Shown here: positions 30,629 to 40,204 of the stretch, piece after piece
Layout: each line of letters opens with the position of its first letter
How positions within the stretch are numbered: position 1 is the first letter of the stretch
NCBI RefSeq assembly: GCF_018777395.1
Contig: NZ_JAFJYC010000002.1
Location: 186,001 to 250,000, forward strand
Direction: 5' to 3'
DNA from: Candidatus Sodalis endolongispinus
GTDB lineage: Bacteria; Pseudomonadota; Gammaproteobacteria; Enterobacterales; Enterobacteriaceae
DNA: 64,000 nt
The notes under the pieces: generated by a model
The model's database searches: none
What the model was told of the DNA's origin: nothing
Seen by the model: the letters and a program-made list of their open reading frames with translations, nothing else
Made by a program: the position numbers and the translations under genes

Positions 30629-31954
30629 GTGCAGCAGATAGCCCGCTCTTTCGCCCTGGCGTTTAATCATCTGCCGCGACCCCACCGCGTCATGCTGGGG
30701 TCGTTAACCATCGTTACACTGGCCGTCGCCGTTTGGCGACCTTATATTTATTCCCCGGTAGTGGAACAGCCCAACAGCCGTATCATCCCGCTGGAAGACC
30801 ATCAATTGCGCGAGCTGACGCCCGAAGCCAGTGAACCCCTCGACCAGACTACCCCGGACAGCGACGAAGATATCCCCAAGGATGAGCTGGACGAACGCGT
30901 GGAAGGGGAGGCCGGTGTGCATGAATATATTATCTCCACCGGCGATACTCTGAGCAACGTTCTCACCCAGTACGGAATCGATATTGCCGATGTCACCGCG
31001 CTAGCCCGGCAAAATCCCGCGTTGCGCAATTTGAAGATAGGCCAGTCCCTCTCCTGGACGCTGACCGCCGACGGCGACCTGCGGCGCCTGACCTGGGATG
31101 TTTCCCGCCGCGAAACGCGCACCTATGACCGCATTGACGGCGGCTTTAAGGAAAGTATCGCCAATATGACCGGTGAGTGGCGCAATACGACCATGACCGG
31201 CCATCTCGACGGCAGTTTTGTCACCAGCGCCCGCGCCGCTGGCCTGACCGGCGGTGATATCAATTCGGTGATCAAAGCCCTGCAGTGGCAGCTGGATTTT
31301 CGCAAGCTGCGTAAAGGTGATCAGTTCTCGGTTCTGGCCTCAAGGGAAATGCTGGACGGCAAGAGCGCCCAAAGCCAATTGCTCGGCGTACGCTTGCGTA
31401 GCGGTGGTAAAGATTACTACGCCTTCCGTGCCGATGACGGTAAATTCTATAATCGCGATGCCGCCGGTCTGGCCCGGGGTTTTATGCGTTTTCCCACCGT
31501 GAAACAATTCTGCGTCTCCTCCAATTTCAACCCGCGTCGGCTTAACCCCGTTACCGGGCGCATTGCGCCGCATCGCGGCGTCGATTTCGCCGTGCCGGTC
31601 GGTACGCCGGTACTGGCGGTAGGCGACGGTGAGGTGATGGTCAGCAAACGCGACGGCACCGCCGGAAATTATGTGGCTATTCGTCACGGTCGTCAGTATA
31701 TGACCCGCTATATGCACCTGAAAAAACTGCTGGTGAAACCGGGACAGAAAGTGAAGCGCGGCGACCGTATCGCCCTGTCCGGCAATACCGGCCGCTCCAC
31801 CGGCCCTCATCTGCATTATGAGGTGTGGATTAACCAGCAGGCGGTCAACCCGCTGACCGCCAAACTGCCGCGCACCGAAGGTCTGACCGGTCGCGATCGC
31901 GCCGAGTATCTTGCCCAGGTCAAACAAATGCTGCCCCAGCTGCAGTTAAATTGA
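30629..31954 (+). CDS. mepM: Murein DD-endopeptidase MepM
   Basis: Membrane-anchored M23 peptidase that cleaves cross-links in peptidoglycan to allow wall growth; 441 residues (E. coli 440). A single N-terminal transmembrane segment is followed by a LysM-type domain (YIISTGDTLSNVLTQYGI, about 98-145). The catalytic domain has the zinc ligands HRGVDFA (His315, Asp319) and HLHYEV (His about 394). The start is a GTG at 30629 preceded by GAGGATAG. It is 12 bases downstream of znuA as in E. coli, and a terminator follows. Intact, so it is probably expressed despite the znuA lesion upstream. Confidence 0.95.
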   Translation: MQQIARSFALAFNHLPRPHRVMLGSLTIVTLAVAVWRPYIYSPVVEQPNSRIIPLEDHQLRELTPEASEPLDQTTPDSDEDIPKDELDERVEGEAGVHEYIISTGDTLSNVLTQYGIDIADVTALARQNPALRNLKIGQSLSWTLTADGDLRRLTWDVSRRETRTYDRIDGGFKESIANMTGEWRNTTMTGHLDGSFVTSARAAGLTGGDINSVIKALQWQLDFRKLRKGDQFSVLASREMLDGKSAQSQLLGVRLRSGGKDYYAFRADDGKFYNRDAAGLARGFMRFPTVKQFCVSSNFNPRRLNPVTGRIAPHRGVDFAVPVGTPVLAVGDGEVMVSKRDGTAGNYVAIRHGRQYMTRYMHLKKLLVKPGQKVKRGDRIALSGNTGRSTGPHLHYEVWINQQAVNPLTAKLPRTEGLTGRDRAEYLAQVKQMLPQLQLN

Positions 31955-31967
31955 TATGACGCCCTCG

Positions 31968-31997
31968 GCAGCCGTTCCTGCATCGGCTGCTTTTTTT
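31968..31997 (+). terminator. Terminator after mepM
   Basis: The hairpin GCAGCCG-TTCCTGCAT-CGGCTGC is followed by seven T residues, immediately after the mepM stop. Confidence 0.9.
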
Positions 31998-32051
31998 ATT
32001 TATAATGCGGTCAACCGCAGTATGGGCGCGTTTAACAGCATTGAGAAAGGC

Positions 32052-33014
32052 ATGGAAAAGACAAATAAAGGACAGACCGAGTTCATCCCCACCTTTAAAA
32101 GCGCATTCTATGCGCCACGTTACTGGGGCGTATGGCTGGGAATTGGCGCTATTGCCGCAGTAGCCTGGATCCCGCCGCGGCTGCGCGATCCCGTTTTGGG
32201 CGCGCTGGGTCTGGCGGCCGGCCGCGTGGCGCAAAAGGCGCGCTTTCGCGCCCAGGTCAACCTGGCCTACTGCCTGCCGGAAATCGACGCGCCGCGGCGG
32301 GAAACTATCATTGACGACATGTTCGCCTGCGTCACGCAGTCCACCATTCTGATGGCCGAACTGGCCTGTCGCGATCCCAAGCGGGTCCTGGCGCGCGTAC
32401 GCTGGCATGGCGACGAGCTGATCCAACGGCTGCAGGAAGAGGGACGCAATGTCATCTTTTTAGTTCCTCACGGTTGGGCCGTGGACGTGCCGGCGATGCT
32501 GATGGCCGCGCGCGGGCAGAAAATGGCGGCCATGTTCCATAATCAGCGCAACGAGCTGGTGGACTACATGTGGAATCGCGTGCGCCGGCGTTTCGGCGGG
32601 CGTATGCACGCCCGCAATGATGGCATTAAACCTTTTATCAGCTCGGTGCGTCAGGGGTATTGGGGCTATTATCTGCCGGATCAGGACCACGGCGCGGAGC
32701 ATAGTGAATTTGTCGATTTTTTTGCCACCTATAAAGCGACGCTGCCCGCTATCGGGCGCCTGATGAAAGTCTGCCGCGCCACCGTCGTTCCTTTATTCCC
32801 GGTCTATGACGGCAACACCAGCCTGCTGCATATCCATCTTCTGCCGCCGATGGCGGATCTCACGGACGCCGATGAGGCCACCGTGGCGTGGCGCATGAAT
32901 GAAGCGGTGGAAACGCTGGTCCGCCCAAATCCAGAACAATATACTTGGGTGCTGAAACTCCTTAAAACCCGCAAGCCCGGCGATCCCAACCCCTATAAAC
33001 GACCATCGCGCTGA
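32052..33014 (+). CDS. lpxM: Lipid A myristoyltransferase LpxM
   Basis: Late acyltransferase (LpxL/LpxM/HtrB family) that adds a secondary myristoyl chain to Kdo2-lipid A at the inner membrane. The catalytic HX4D motif is HGWAVD. Also conserved are AAMFHNQRNELVDYMWN, RRRFGGRMHARNDGIKPF, and YLPDQDHGAEHSEFVDFFATYK. I chose the ATG at 32052, preceded by GAGAAAGG, giving 320 residues (E. coli 323). The frame remains open 32 codons further upstream through the mepM terminator, which is not credible. It follows mepM as in E. coli. Intact, so the lipid A is probably hexa-acylated. Confidence 0.95.
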   Translation: MEKTNKGQTEFIPTFKSAFYAPRYWGVWLGIGAIAAVAWIPPRLRDPVLGALGLAAGRVAQKARFRAQVNLAYCLPEIDAPRRETIIDDMFACVTQSTILMAELACRDPKRVLARVRWHGDELIQRLQEEGRNVIFLVPHGWAVDVPAMLMAARGQKMAAMFHNQRNELVDYMWNRVRRRFGGRMHARNDGIKPFISSVRQGYWGYYLPDQDHGAEHSEFVDFFATYKATLPAIGRLMKVCRATVVPLFPVYDGNTSLLHIHLLPPMADLTDADEATVAWRMNEAVETLVRPNPEQYTWVLKLLKTRKPGDPNPYKRPSR

Positions 33015-33085
33015 CCGACGCTCCTCCGCCGGCTACGCCCGCGCGCAACCGGCGGCCAGGCAATGGCCCGCCGGCGCGCTGCTGC

Positions 33086-34445
33086 TCAATTGAACAGCAT
33101 ACGCACTGTTTCAACAATGAGTTGAATATTCAATACGATAAGTATCGCGGTCGCCAGCCAGCCGAGGACAATAAACGGTGTGCAATTGACAAACTTGCCC
33201 ATGCGTTTTTTGGAGGACGTTAAATACAGTAACGGCACCATCGAAATCGGCAGGGCGATACTCAAAAAGACCTGGGTGTAGACCAGCAGCTTCTCAACCA
33301 CATCCCCTTTATCTCCCCACCAATAAATACACGCTACCACCGGCATAATGGCAATCAGGCGGGTAATCATGCGCCGCTGCCACAGCGGAAGTCGGAAATT
33401 AATGAACCCCTCCATAACGATTTGCCCGGTCAGGGTCCCCGTGATAGTGGCATTCTGACCGGAGGCCAGAAGCGCGACGGCGAATAATGTGGACAGGGTA
33501 GAGCTGGCGATGGCGCCGACCATGGTACTATCTTGCAGGGCGTCGTACAGTTGGGCGAAGCGGCCGATATCATCCGGATTTTTGCCGAAAAACAACGCGG
33601 CACCAAGAATGAGGAGCAGGCAATTGATAATGAATGAGAAGCCAAGCTGCACATTGGAATCAATCGTCGCATAGCGGCTCGCTTCTTTCAGCGCCCGTTC
33701 ATCGCTGCGGTCATATTGGCGCGATTGGACGATGGAAGAATGCAGGTACAAATTATGCGGCATGACGGTGGCGCCGACGATACCCAGCGCAATAAAGAAA
33801 GCGGAATCGCCGACCGCCACCCACCTGCGCGGTGAGTATATCGCTTTGCGGGATGAACGCGCGCAAGATTTGGCCCAGATCGGGATTGACCAATGCTACC
33901 TCATAGGCAAAAATAACAAAAATAGTGGCGATCAAGGTAAAGACTAGCGCCTTAATCTTCCTGATGCCGAATTTCATCAAGGCCAATAACAGAAAAACAT
34001 CCAGCACGGTAATAATCACCCCGAGCAGCAACGGGATCTTGAACAATAAATTCAGAGCGATGGCGCTACCGATAACCTCGGCGATTTCTGTCGCGATGAT
34101 GGCTAATTCGGTGGTGATCCACAGCACGACGGCGGTGCGTTTGCCGACCAGGGCTTTCGTGGCCTGCGCTAAATCCATTCCCGTTACAATGCCCAGTTTT
34201 GCACACATGACCTGCAGCAACATGGCAATAAGACTGGAAATCAATATCACCGACAGCAGAAGATAACTATAAAGCGCACCCCCCTGGATAGAGGTAATCC
34301 AGTTACCGGGATCCATATAACCTACCGCGCCCAATGCGCCGGGCCCTGAAAAAGCAAACAGTTTCCTGAAAACCCCGCCTTTTCCCGTGGGGACGGGAAT
34401 GGTTCCGTTTATTTCTTCCAGACTGTTTTTTCTGACTATTTCCAT
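33086..34445 (-). pseudogene. mntH: NRAMP-type Mn(II)/Fe(II) transporter, frameshifted
   Basis: An NRAMP proton-coupled divalent metal importer. The first part has [18 protein letters not shown], with the conserved DPGN of helix 1. The second part has [14 protein letters not shown], with the MPH metal-binding motif of helix 6. The frame breaks between them at 33817-33824, where the plus strand reads CCACCCAC. Deleting one CCAC joins the two halves as [12 protein letters not shown], so a 4-bp tandem duplication is the lesion. The first frame ends 20 or so odd residues later. A Fur-box-like site lies upstream. The gene is not at this position in E. coli. Everything else is well conserved, so the loss looks recent. 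Confidence 0.88.
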
Positions 34446-34497
34446 CTTTTATTCCAAATTGGCCGAGAGCGTGACAAAAAAAGATTTTATTATGAGT

Positions 34498-34516
34498 AGG
34501 AATGAGATTCATTATC
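34498..34516 (-). promoter_or_regulatory. Fur-box-like operator upstream of mntH
   Basis: AGGAATGAGATTCATTATC matches the 19-bp Fur consensus at about 14 positions and contains the inverted repeat AATGA-GAT-TCATT. It lies about 50 bp upstream of the mntH start. Fur or MntR control of mntH is established in E. coli; the assignment here is by similarity. Confidence 0.55.
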
Positions 34517-35126
34517 AACAACCGGCTTATTGAGTTCCGGTTTACTTCAGGCAGGCACAATCCTGCGCGTAGCGCGCCGAAGGTGGCCTCACCATTAGGC
34601 GTTCAAGCAATGACCCTGCCGCGGGCAGGGCGCGAGCCGACTCGGGACCATCCCTGTCGCGGCGTCGGTGAACGTAGGCAATAATCGCGTATTTGGCAGC
34701 AAATAATAACGGGTGTACGGGGAAGGCGGCGGAATTATCCCAGGCTGTTTAAAATGGGTTGAACTTCCTGCCGAACGGGGGGCATTTACCGGCAAGGCGG
34801 CGCCGGCGAACGCGGGCGTCTTTCCTCCTCTCGGCGCTGAGCCGCTCTGACCTAGGGCACTTGTGGCCCCAGGTCCCGGTCGAAGATAGCGTACTGCCTG
34901 CGGCACCAACGTGAAAGCACACTCATGCTGGCTACGTAACGGCTAGCGGCGGGGTCGCAGCAAGGCGTCGCCGTCCGCGATAGCCGCATCGCCGCCGCTG
35001 GCTCAGTCTGATTGGAACGAGGAGGTACGCCAAAGAAATGGGCGCTAAGGCCATGGAGGCCGCGTCGGCACAGGCCACCGGCGCCAGTGGCACCCCCCGG
35101 CATCAGCTCATCCGGGGGGGAATCGT
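34517..35126. other. Gene-free stretch between mntH and the DUF1460 gene
   Basis: About 600 bp, GC-rich, with two minus-strand frames of 80-100 codons that have no recognisable family features and look like chance frames. A short palindrome (CCCTGCCGCGGGCAGGG) lies near 34615. I see no RNA gene. It may be decayed coding sequence. Confidence 0.4.
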
Positions 35127-35909
35127 TTACAATGCGCGCAACATGACGATACCGGGTTTGTTTTGCATATAGTCCATAAAAGGGGTGTCAACCACTTTGC
35201 GGTTGCGCTGTAAAGACGAGGCATTACGATAATAGAGCTGGTCCCCTATGCGGATGGCAATGCCCACATGGGAAACATCAAGCCCGTTAAGTTTTGAATA
35301 AATGCCGATATAGTCGCCTGAATGGATAGCATCAAGTGCGGTCTGGTCCAACGCTTTGGCAGGAATGTAGGTGATGTCCCGCTCGAAAATGCCAATGGCG
35401 GGAATGAATCGACCCCCATCTGCTTTTAAATTTAGTTGCTTATGGACCACCTCGGCCTTGGGACTGATTTGAGCGGTCACGTCCAGCGCATTTCGCGGTT
35501 GGCTTACAAACCAATCCGAGAAGAAATGTTTACGGTTAACAAAGGACACTTTGCCCTTTTTGTAGCGGGTTTTCACCAGACGGTCGAGAAAATCCGCCTT
35601 GCTTGCCGACTGGCTCAATGCGTGCACGTAATCCAGCAGCGTGAAGCAATCGACACCGTTAAAATCCACCACCAACTTCTCGGGCACGGTCGCTGAGCCA
35701 ATTAACGTATTGGCTTGATACGGCGTGCCGAGAAAAGACTGTGATACCTGTTCAATTAATTCCCCGCGACTGTGCTGTCCCGGTGTTTGTATATCATTGA
35801 TGATATGCTGCGCTTTAGTGGCGCTAATCGCATCCATGGCCACCGGGTATTTTTTGGGTGAGCATGCCGATAATAGCAGGCATAAGGGAATGAACAGATA
35901 TTGACGCAT
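35127..35909 (-). CDS. DUF1460 lipoprotein (amidase-like)
   Basis: A 260-residue protein with a lipoprotein signal peptide (lipobox LLLSAC, Cys16). It resembles the DUF1460 family, whose structures have an NlpC/P60-like cysteine-peptidase fold and which is thought to act on peptidoglycan as an N-acetylmuramoyl-L-alanine amidase. The likely catalytic Cys is in NGVDCFTLLDYVHA (about residue 87) and the His in LDVSHVGIAIR. It is absent from E. coli at this position. GC is lower than its surroundings. No partner genes adjoin it. The function is inferred from the family only. Confidence 0.75.
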   Translation of the reverse strand: MRQYLFIPLCLLLSACSPKKYPVAMDAISATKAQHIINDIQTPGQHSRGELIEQVSQSFLGTPYQANTLIGSATVPEKLVVDFNGVDCFTLLDYVHALSQSASKADFLDRLVKTRYKKGKVSFVNRKHFFSDWFVSQPRNALDVTAQISPKAEVVHKQLNLKADGGRFIPAIGIFERDITYIPAKALDQTALDAIHSGDYIGIYSKLNGLDVSHVGIAIRIGDQLYYRNASSLQRNRKVVDTPFMDYMQNKPGIVMLRAL

Positions 35910-36343
35910 GGTGATTTCCTTAAAGCGGTAAGCGAGAACAAAGTTGAAGTGAATTACCGCTCGATGTCAAAAGTAACCTGAATTCTGTTGTTGTTTCATT
36001 TATGTCTTTGCTAAAAAAACAAATGGTATAGGTAATGATTATTATCGAGTTAATTTATTTACTCTTTTACCGTTATTATCGCCATGCTCTGAGATCAATA
36101 TCGTAGACTGTAGCAGAACGTTTATTCATCGGTGGGCGTAAGCTGCCGATAAGTGTTGCTTTAAGCGCTGAAAGAGGGCGCCGTTGACTAAACCGACGGC
36201 ATAGCTGAAACGTTTAGCGGTCTTACGCCACCGTGTTGAGGGTTATTATGGGCGCAGTCGCGCAACTGGGGAGGTGTTATGGGAGGATCGCATATCACGC
36301 TGGCTACCCGCGGCAATACGGCTGGGATATCGCGTGAACGGAG
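35910..36343. other. Intergenic region between divergent genes
   Basis: About 430 bp between the divergent DUF1460 and kinase-like genes. The first half is AT-rich and probably holds the DUF1460 promoter. The second half is GC-rich with no clear signal. Nothing else is recognised. Confidence 0.4.
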
Positions 36344-37480
36344 ATGGATCATAGCAGGGCGGAGCATAGACAACATTACCGTATCGCGTGGCAGAATAAT
36401 GGTTTTGAGGTTAATACGCTAACACTTATGTATGCCGGGAAGCCTATTGCCAGGACGATATTTAATCAGCAGGAAACTGAATTTCTCAAAAAGCGGTTTT
36501 TTAACGAAAATAACGGAGAAATCATCTTGCGTATTGCCCGGACCGTGACTAAAACTGATAAAGAACGCTACGCGAGCGCGTTTTTATACCACTATAAGCA
36601 CTATAAACAGCAGAGGACCAAAGCGGCACCTGAAACTGCACCAGCCGCCTGGTCATCCGGTAGCGTCGCGGCGGCGTCTTCTGCTTTCCCGACGCAGGCG
36701 GCACGAGCCCTGTCAGCGGGAGGCGACAATCACATCGCTGCCATTGACCGTTTTTTGGCGCAGATTAGAGGGAAATCCATCAATCAACACGTTATTGCCA
36801 GAGGTAAAGAGATTGGGCGGGGATGCTATGGTTCTGCCTATAAAATTGGCGCGTTTGTGGTGAAAATTCCCCGCAACAAAGATAAGGTCTGGATCAATTT
36901 CTCGGCGCAGCCCAACGCCCATCCTATACGCACCCAATATTACCTTAACAGGGCCAATGATGAGCCTGATTTTGCCCGCGCCGCGGTAATGACCAACAAA
37001 CATGGCGATTGTGTGGATGTGCTGGTCACAAGATTTATCGCCGGCAGCACCTTGGAAGATCTGTTCGATGAAGAGGATGGGGATGCGCTGCGCACCAAGG
37101 CGCTGCAGCAGCTTAATGCGCGCGGGTTATTTATGCATGACGCCCACGTAAAAGGCAATATTTTGGTGGATGAAGGCGGGCAAATCTATTTTGTCGATGC
37201 TGATCAAATGGTCATTGCGTATCATCAGCGGCTAACGCGCGCACCATCCTTTGCCACCGAGGAATTGGAAGAGGTGCTGGAAGTCTATTATCAGGCGATG
37301 GCAAAACGCGCGCTGAAACGTGGCAAACGCAATGATGACTATTTGCGGCGTCTGTCAGTGCTGCGCGCGACCCACCGCACCGGGCATCACGGCCGCCGGG
37401 TGCGGCCCTTGATGCCCTTGTCGGCGATTATTCCACGCGCAGAATGCGGATGGTGTTGGTGGTGCCCACCATGTCCATGA
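36344..37480 (+). CDS. Protein-kinase-like protein, possible type III effector
   Basis: A 378-residue protein with a kinase-like C-terminal half. A glycine-rich loop [14 protein letters not shown] (about 155-168) is followed by VVKIP with the candidate ATP Lys, then a hinge-like [13 protein letters not shown]. The catalytic loop is [14 protein letters not shown] (about 263-276), and VDADQ replaces DFG (about 284). The small lobe and reduced motifs recall effector kinases of the NleH/OspG group. Residues 1-90 are unlike kinases I know, and an Ala/Ser-rich linker (about 95-130) joins the parts. The ATG at 36344 has GGAG 6 bases upstream. The last 17 or so residues are antisense to pykA and include [11 protein letters not shown], so the true end is probably lost. 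Confidence 0.6.
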   Translation: MDHSRAEHRQHYRIAWQNNGFEVNTLTLMYAGKPIARTIFNQQETEFLKKRFFNENNGEIILRIARTVTKTDKERYASAFLYHYKHYKQQRTKAAPETAPAAWSSGSVAAASSAFPTQAARALSAGGDNHIAAIDRFLAQIRGKSINQHVIARGKEIGRGCYGSAYKIGAFVVKIPRNKDKVWINFSAQPNAHPIRTQYYLNRANDEPDFARAAVMTNKHGDCVDVLVTRFIAGSTLEDLFDEEDGDALRTKALQQLNARGLFMHDAHVKGNILVDEGGQIYFVDADQMVIAYHQRLTRAPSFATEELEEVLEVYYQAMAKRALKRGKRNDDYLRRLSVLRATHRTGHHGRRVRPLMPLSAIIPRAECGWCWWCPPCP

Positions 37481-38870
37481 CATCGCCCTGAGTGATAATC
37501 ACCAGGTCTCCCGATACCAGAAAACCTTTATCGCGCAGCAGATTGGTTGCATGAGTGGCCACCGCCACGCCTTCACCGGCGCCGTCAAAATAGACCGGCG
37601 TCACGCCGCGATAAAGTGCGGTCAGATTCAGGGTATGTTCGTGGCGCGAGAGGGCAAAAATCGGCAGACCCGAGCTGATACGCGACATCATGAGCGCGGT
37701 GCGGCCCGATTCCGTCATTGAGATGATGGCGGTAATGCCTTTCAGGTGGTTGGCGGCGTACATCGCCGACATGGCGATGGCTTCTTCGATATTATCAAAT
37801 TGCACGTCCAGACGATGTTTGGACACATTGATGCTGGGAATTTTCTCCGCACCCAGGCAGACGCTGGCCATGGCGGCCACCGTTTCGGCGGGATACTGGC
37901 CCGCGGCAGTTTCGGCCGACAGCATGACCGCGTCGGTGCCGTCGAGCACCGCGTTGGCAACATCCATGACTTCGGCGCGCGTCGGCATCGGATTGGTTAT
38001 CATCGACTCCATCATCTGCGTGGCGGTGATGACGGCGCGATTAAGCGTACGGGCGCGGCGGATCAGTTTCTTTTGGATACCCACCAGTTCCGGGTCGCCG
38101 ATTTCAACCCCTAAATCGCCGCGGGCGACCATCACCACATCGGAAGCGAGGATAATATCGTCCATCGCTTCCTCGGTCGCCACGGCTTCGGCGCGCTCGA
38201 CTTTCGAGACGATTTTGGCATAGCTGCCCGCGTCACGGGCCAAACGGCGGGCATAATTCAGATCTTCACCGGTGCGCGGAAAGGACACCGCCAGATAATC
38301 GACGCCGATTCGGGCGGCGGTAATGATGTCGGCTTTGTCTTTCTCGGTCAGCGCTTCGGCGGACAAACCGCCGCCAAGCTTGTTGATGCCCTTATTGTTG
38401 GACAGCGGACCGCCTACCGTCACCTCGGTGTAAACCAGAATACCCTGGACTTCGAGCACCTTGAGCTGCACGCGCCCGTCATCAAGCAGCAGAATATCGC
38501 CAGGGACCACGTCGTCGGGCAAGCCCTTATAGTCAATGCCCACCCGTTCGCGGTCGCCCTCGCCGCGGCCGAGTGAGGCATCAAGCAGGAATTTGTCGCC
38601 GACGTTCAGGAATATTTTCCCTTCACGAAACGTCGAAACGCGGATCTTCGGCCCCTGCAAATCGCCGAGTATCGCCACGTGCCGGCCGAGCCGGGCCGAG
38701 ATTTCGCGCACTTTCTGCGCGCGCAGGAGATGATCTTCCGCGCTGCCGTGTGAGAAGTTGAGGCGTACACCGTTGGCGCCGGCGGCGATCACTTTTTCGA
38801 GATTATTATCGCGATCGGTGGCGGGGCCGAGGGTTGTAACAATTTTGGTTCTTCTTAGCCGTCTGGACAT
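37428..38870 (-). CDS. pykA: Pyruvate kinase II
   Basis: Glycolytic enzyme converting phosphoenolpyruvate and ADP to pyruvate and ATP. It has 480 residues from the ATG at 38870, the E. coli length, starting [20 protein letters not shown]. The active-site segment is [15 protein letters not shown], followed by [21 protein letters not shown] with the catalytic residues. The frame is open upstream to 39014 but those 48 residues are not homologous. It is divergently placed from lpxM in E. coli; here mntH, the DUF1460 gene and the kinase-like gene lie between. The 3' end overlaps the converging kinase ORF by 53 bases. Intact. Confidence 0.95.
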   Translation of the reverse strand: MSRRLRRTKIVTTLGPATDRDNNLEKVIAAGANGVRLNFSHGSAEDHLLRAQKVREISARLGRHVAILGDLQGPKIRVSTFREGKIFLNVGDKFLLDASLGRGEGDRERVGIDYKGLPDDVVPGDILLLDDGRVQLKVLEVQGILVYTEVTVGGPLSNNKGINKLGGGLSAEALTEKDKADIITAARIGVDYLAVSFPRTGEDLNYARRLARDAGSYAKIVSKVERAEAVATEEAMDDIILASDVVMVARGDLGVEIGDPELVGIQKKLIRRARTLNRAVITATQMMESMITNPMPTRAEVMDVANAVLDGTDAVMLSAETAAGQYPAETVAAMASVCLGAEKIPSINVSKHRLDVQFDNIEEAIAMSAMYAANHLKGITAIISMTESGRTALMMSRISSGLPIFALSRHEHTLNLTALYRGVTPVYFDGAGEGVAVATHATNLLRDKGFLVSGDLVIITQGDVMDMVGTTNTIRILRVE

Positions 38871-39059
38871 GGATAACTCCGTTGACTTGGGCAATGGTGT
38901 TGTTGCAACAAAAAGACTGCTCCGGCGGGGCGCCAGACGTTTGACCGGTCCCCGCGCCGGGTAATCCCTGCTGGTGAAAGCCTTGTGCGACGGCCTGGCC
39001 GCCGCATTAGGCACGAAGGTTTCCCTGGAGGCCTTCGTTAAAGTCCTAGTTCCGTTTTA

Positions 39060-39884
39060 TCAAAGCGCGATTCTTTCAAAGCGTCCTTGACACGCCTTCA
39101 AGTTATCCCGGAATTTTGCGCCGCGCCGCAGCGTAAAGCCGGTTGCCAGGACATCGATCACGGTCAATTGCGCCAGACGCGACGTCATCGGCATAAACAT
39201 ATCGGTGTCCTCCGGCACATCCAGTGCCAGGGTCAGTGAGGCCTCCAGCGCCAGCGGGGAACGAGGCGAAGTAATGGCGATAACCGTCGCATCATTCTCC
39301 CTCGCCAGCGCCGAGAGTTCTACCAGCATTTTGGTGCGCCCGGTATGAGAAATCAGCACCACGACATCGCCTTCGCTGGAATTCATGCAGCTCATGCGCT
39401 GTAGTACGATATCCTCCGAGTAAACCACCGGGATATTGAAACGGAAAAATTTATTCATCGCATCATGCGCTACCGCCGCCGAGGCGCCAAGACCAAAAAA
39501 GGAAATCTTCTTGGCCTGGGTCAGCAGATCGACCGCGGCGATATCCAGACTGTTTTTTACCTGCTCCAGACTGGCCATGGCGGACTCGAAGATTTTATGG
39601 GTATAGGAATCCACGCTATCATCTTCATCCACATTGCGGTTTACATACGGCGTGCCATTCGCCAGACTTTGAGCGAGATGCAATTTAAAATCGGGATAGC
39701 CCTTGCTTCCTAAACGGCGGCAAAAACGGTTGACGGTTGGTTCGCTAACGTCGGCCGTGCGGGCGAGGATGGCGATGCTGGAATGGATGGCGGTTTGAGG
39801 GGAGAGCAGGATGATTTCCGCGACCTTACGTTCGGATTTACTCAGTAACTCCAGATGAGTATTGATCTTTTCCAGCATGTTCAT
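39060..39884 (-). CDS. hexR: Transcriptional repressor HexR, C-terminus frameshifted
   Basis: RpiR-family regulator of central carbon metabolism that senses 2-keto-3-deoxy-6-phosphogluconate. The N-terminal helix-turn-helix (SKSERKVAEIIL, VSEPTVNRFCRRLG) and SIS domain (FFGLGASAAVAHDAMNKFFR, VVVLISHTGRTK) are conserved. The start is taken at 39884 (MNMLEK). Five residues are missing after KNSLD compared with E. coli. At 39093-39098 an extra G shifts the frame after RDNLK, giving ACQGRFERIAL; the other frame would read [13 protein letters not shown] and stop at 39038. So the last helix is replaced. The fold may survive. It neighbours pykA and zwf as in E. coli. Confidence 0.87.
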   Translation of the reverse strand: MNMLEKINTHLELLSKSERKVAEIILLSPQTAIHSSIAILARTADVSEPTVNRFCRRLGSKGYPDFKLHLAQSLANGTPYVNRNVDEDDSVDSYTHKIFESAMASLEQVKNSLDIAAVDLLTQAKKISFFGLGASAAVAHDAMNKFFRFNIPVVYSEDIVLQRMSCMNSSEGDVVVLISHTGRTKMLVELSALARENDATVIAITSPRSPLALEASLTLALDVPEDTDMFMPMTSRLAQLTVIDVLATGFTLRRGAKFRDNLKACQGRFERIAL

Positions 39885-40167
39885 AAGTGAATAGCTCATG
39901 GATCTTGCCGATTTCACACAAAGAGGAAATCATTACCGATTTAATGAAATATACTACGAGCCGGTAGTCAAAGGCAGCGAAACCGGGAGGTCTGTCGTGT
40001 TTTTTGCCAGAGTATGACCTGTGTCTAATTTTCAAAGCGGTAAGACAACCACAATGTTGTTAATTACACTTTGGAAAATAAAGGCGGGTATAATTGCCAA
40101 AAAACACGGTGCTGATACGTTATTTTTGACGTTTTAGCGGTCGATGTCAAAAAAAATACCCTAACGA

Positions 40168-40182
40168 TGTAATAAAATTACA
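40168..40182 (+). promoter_or_regulatory. HexR operator in the zwf promoter
   Basis: The near-perfect palindrome TGTAATAAAATTACA lies 23-37 bases before the zwf ATG. It fits the known HexR site (TGTAAT...ATTACA) that controls zwf in gamma-proteobacteria. A second, weaker half-match (TGTTGTTAATTACA) lies near 40055-40068, closer to hexR. Assignment is by sequence. Confidence 0.75.
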
Positions 40183-40204
40183 AATCCTGCACGAGGAGAA
40201 GAAC

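Noticed and set aside
34595..35103. Two minus-strand frames between mntH and the DUF1460 gene
   Set aside because: Pro/Ala/Arg-rich, no recognisable domains, no ribosome sites; most likely chance frames in GC-rich sequence.
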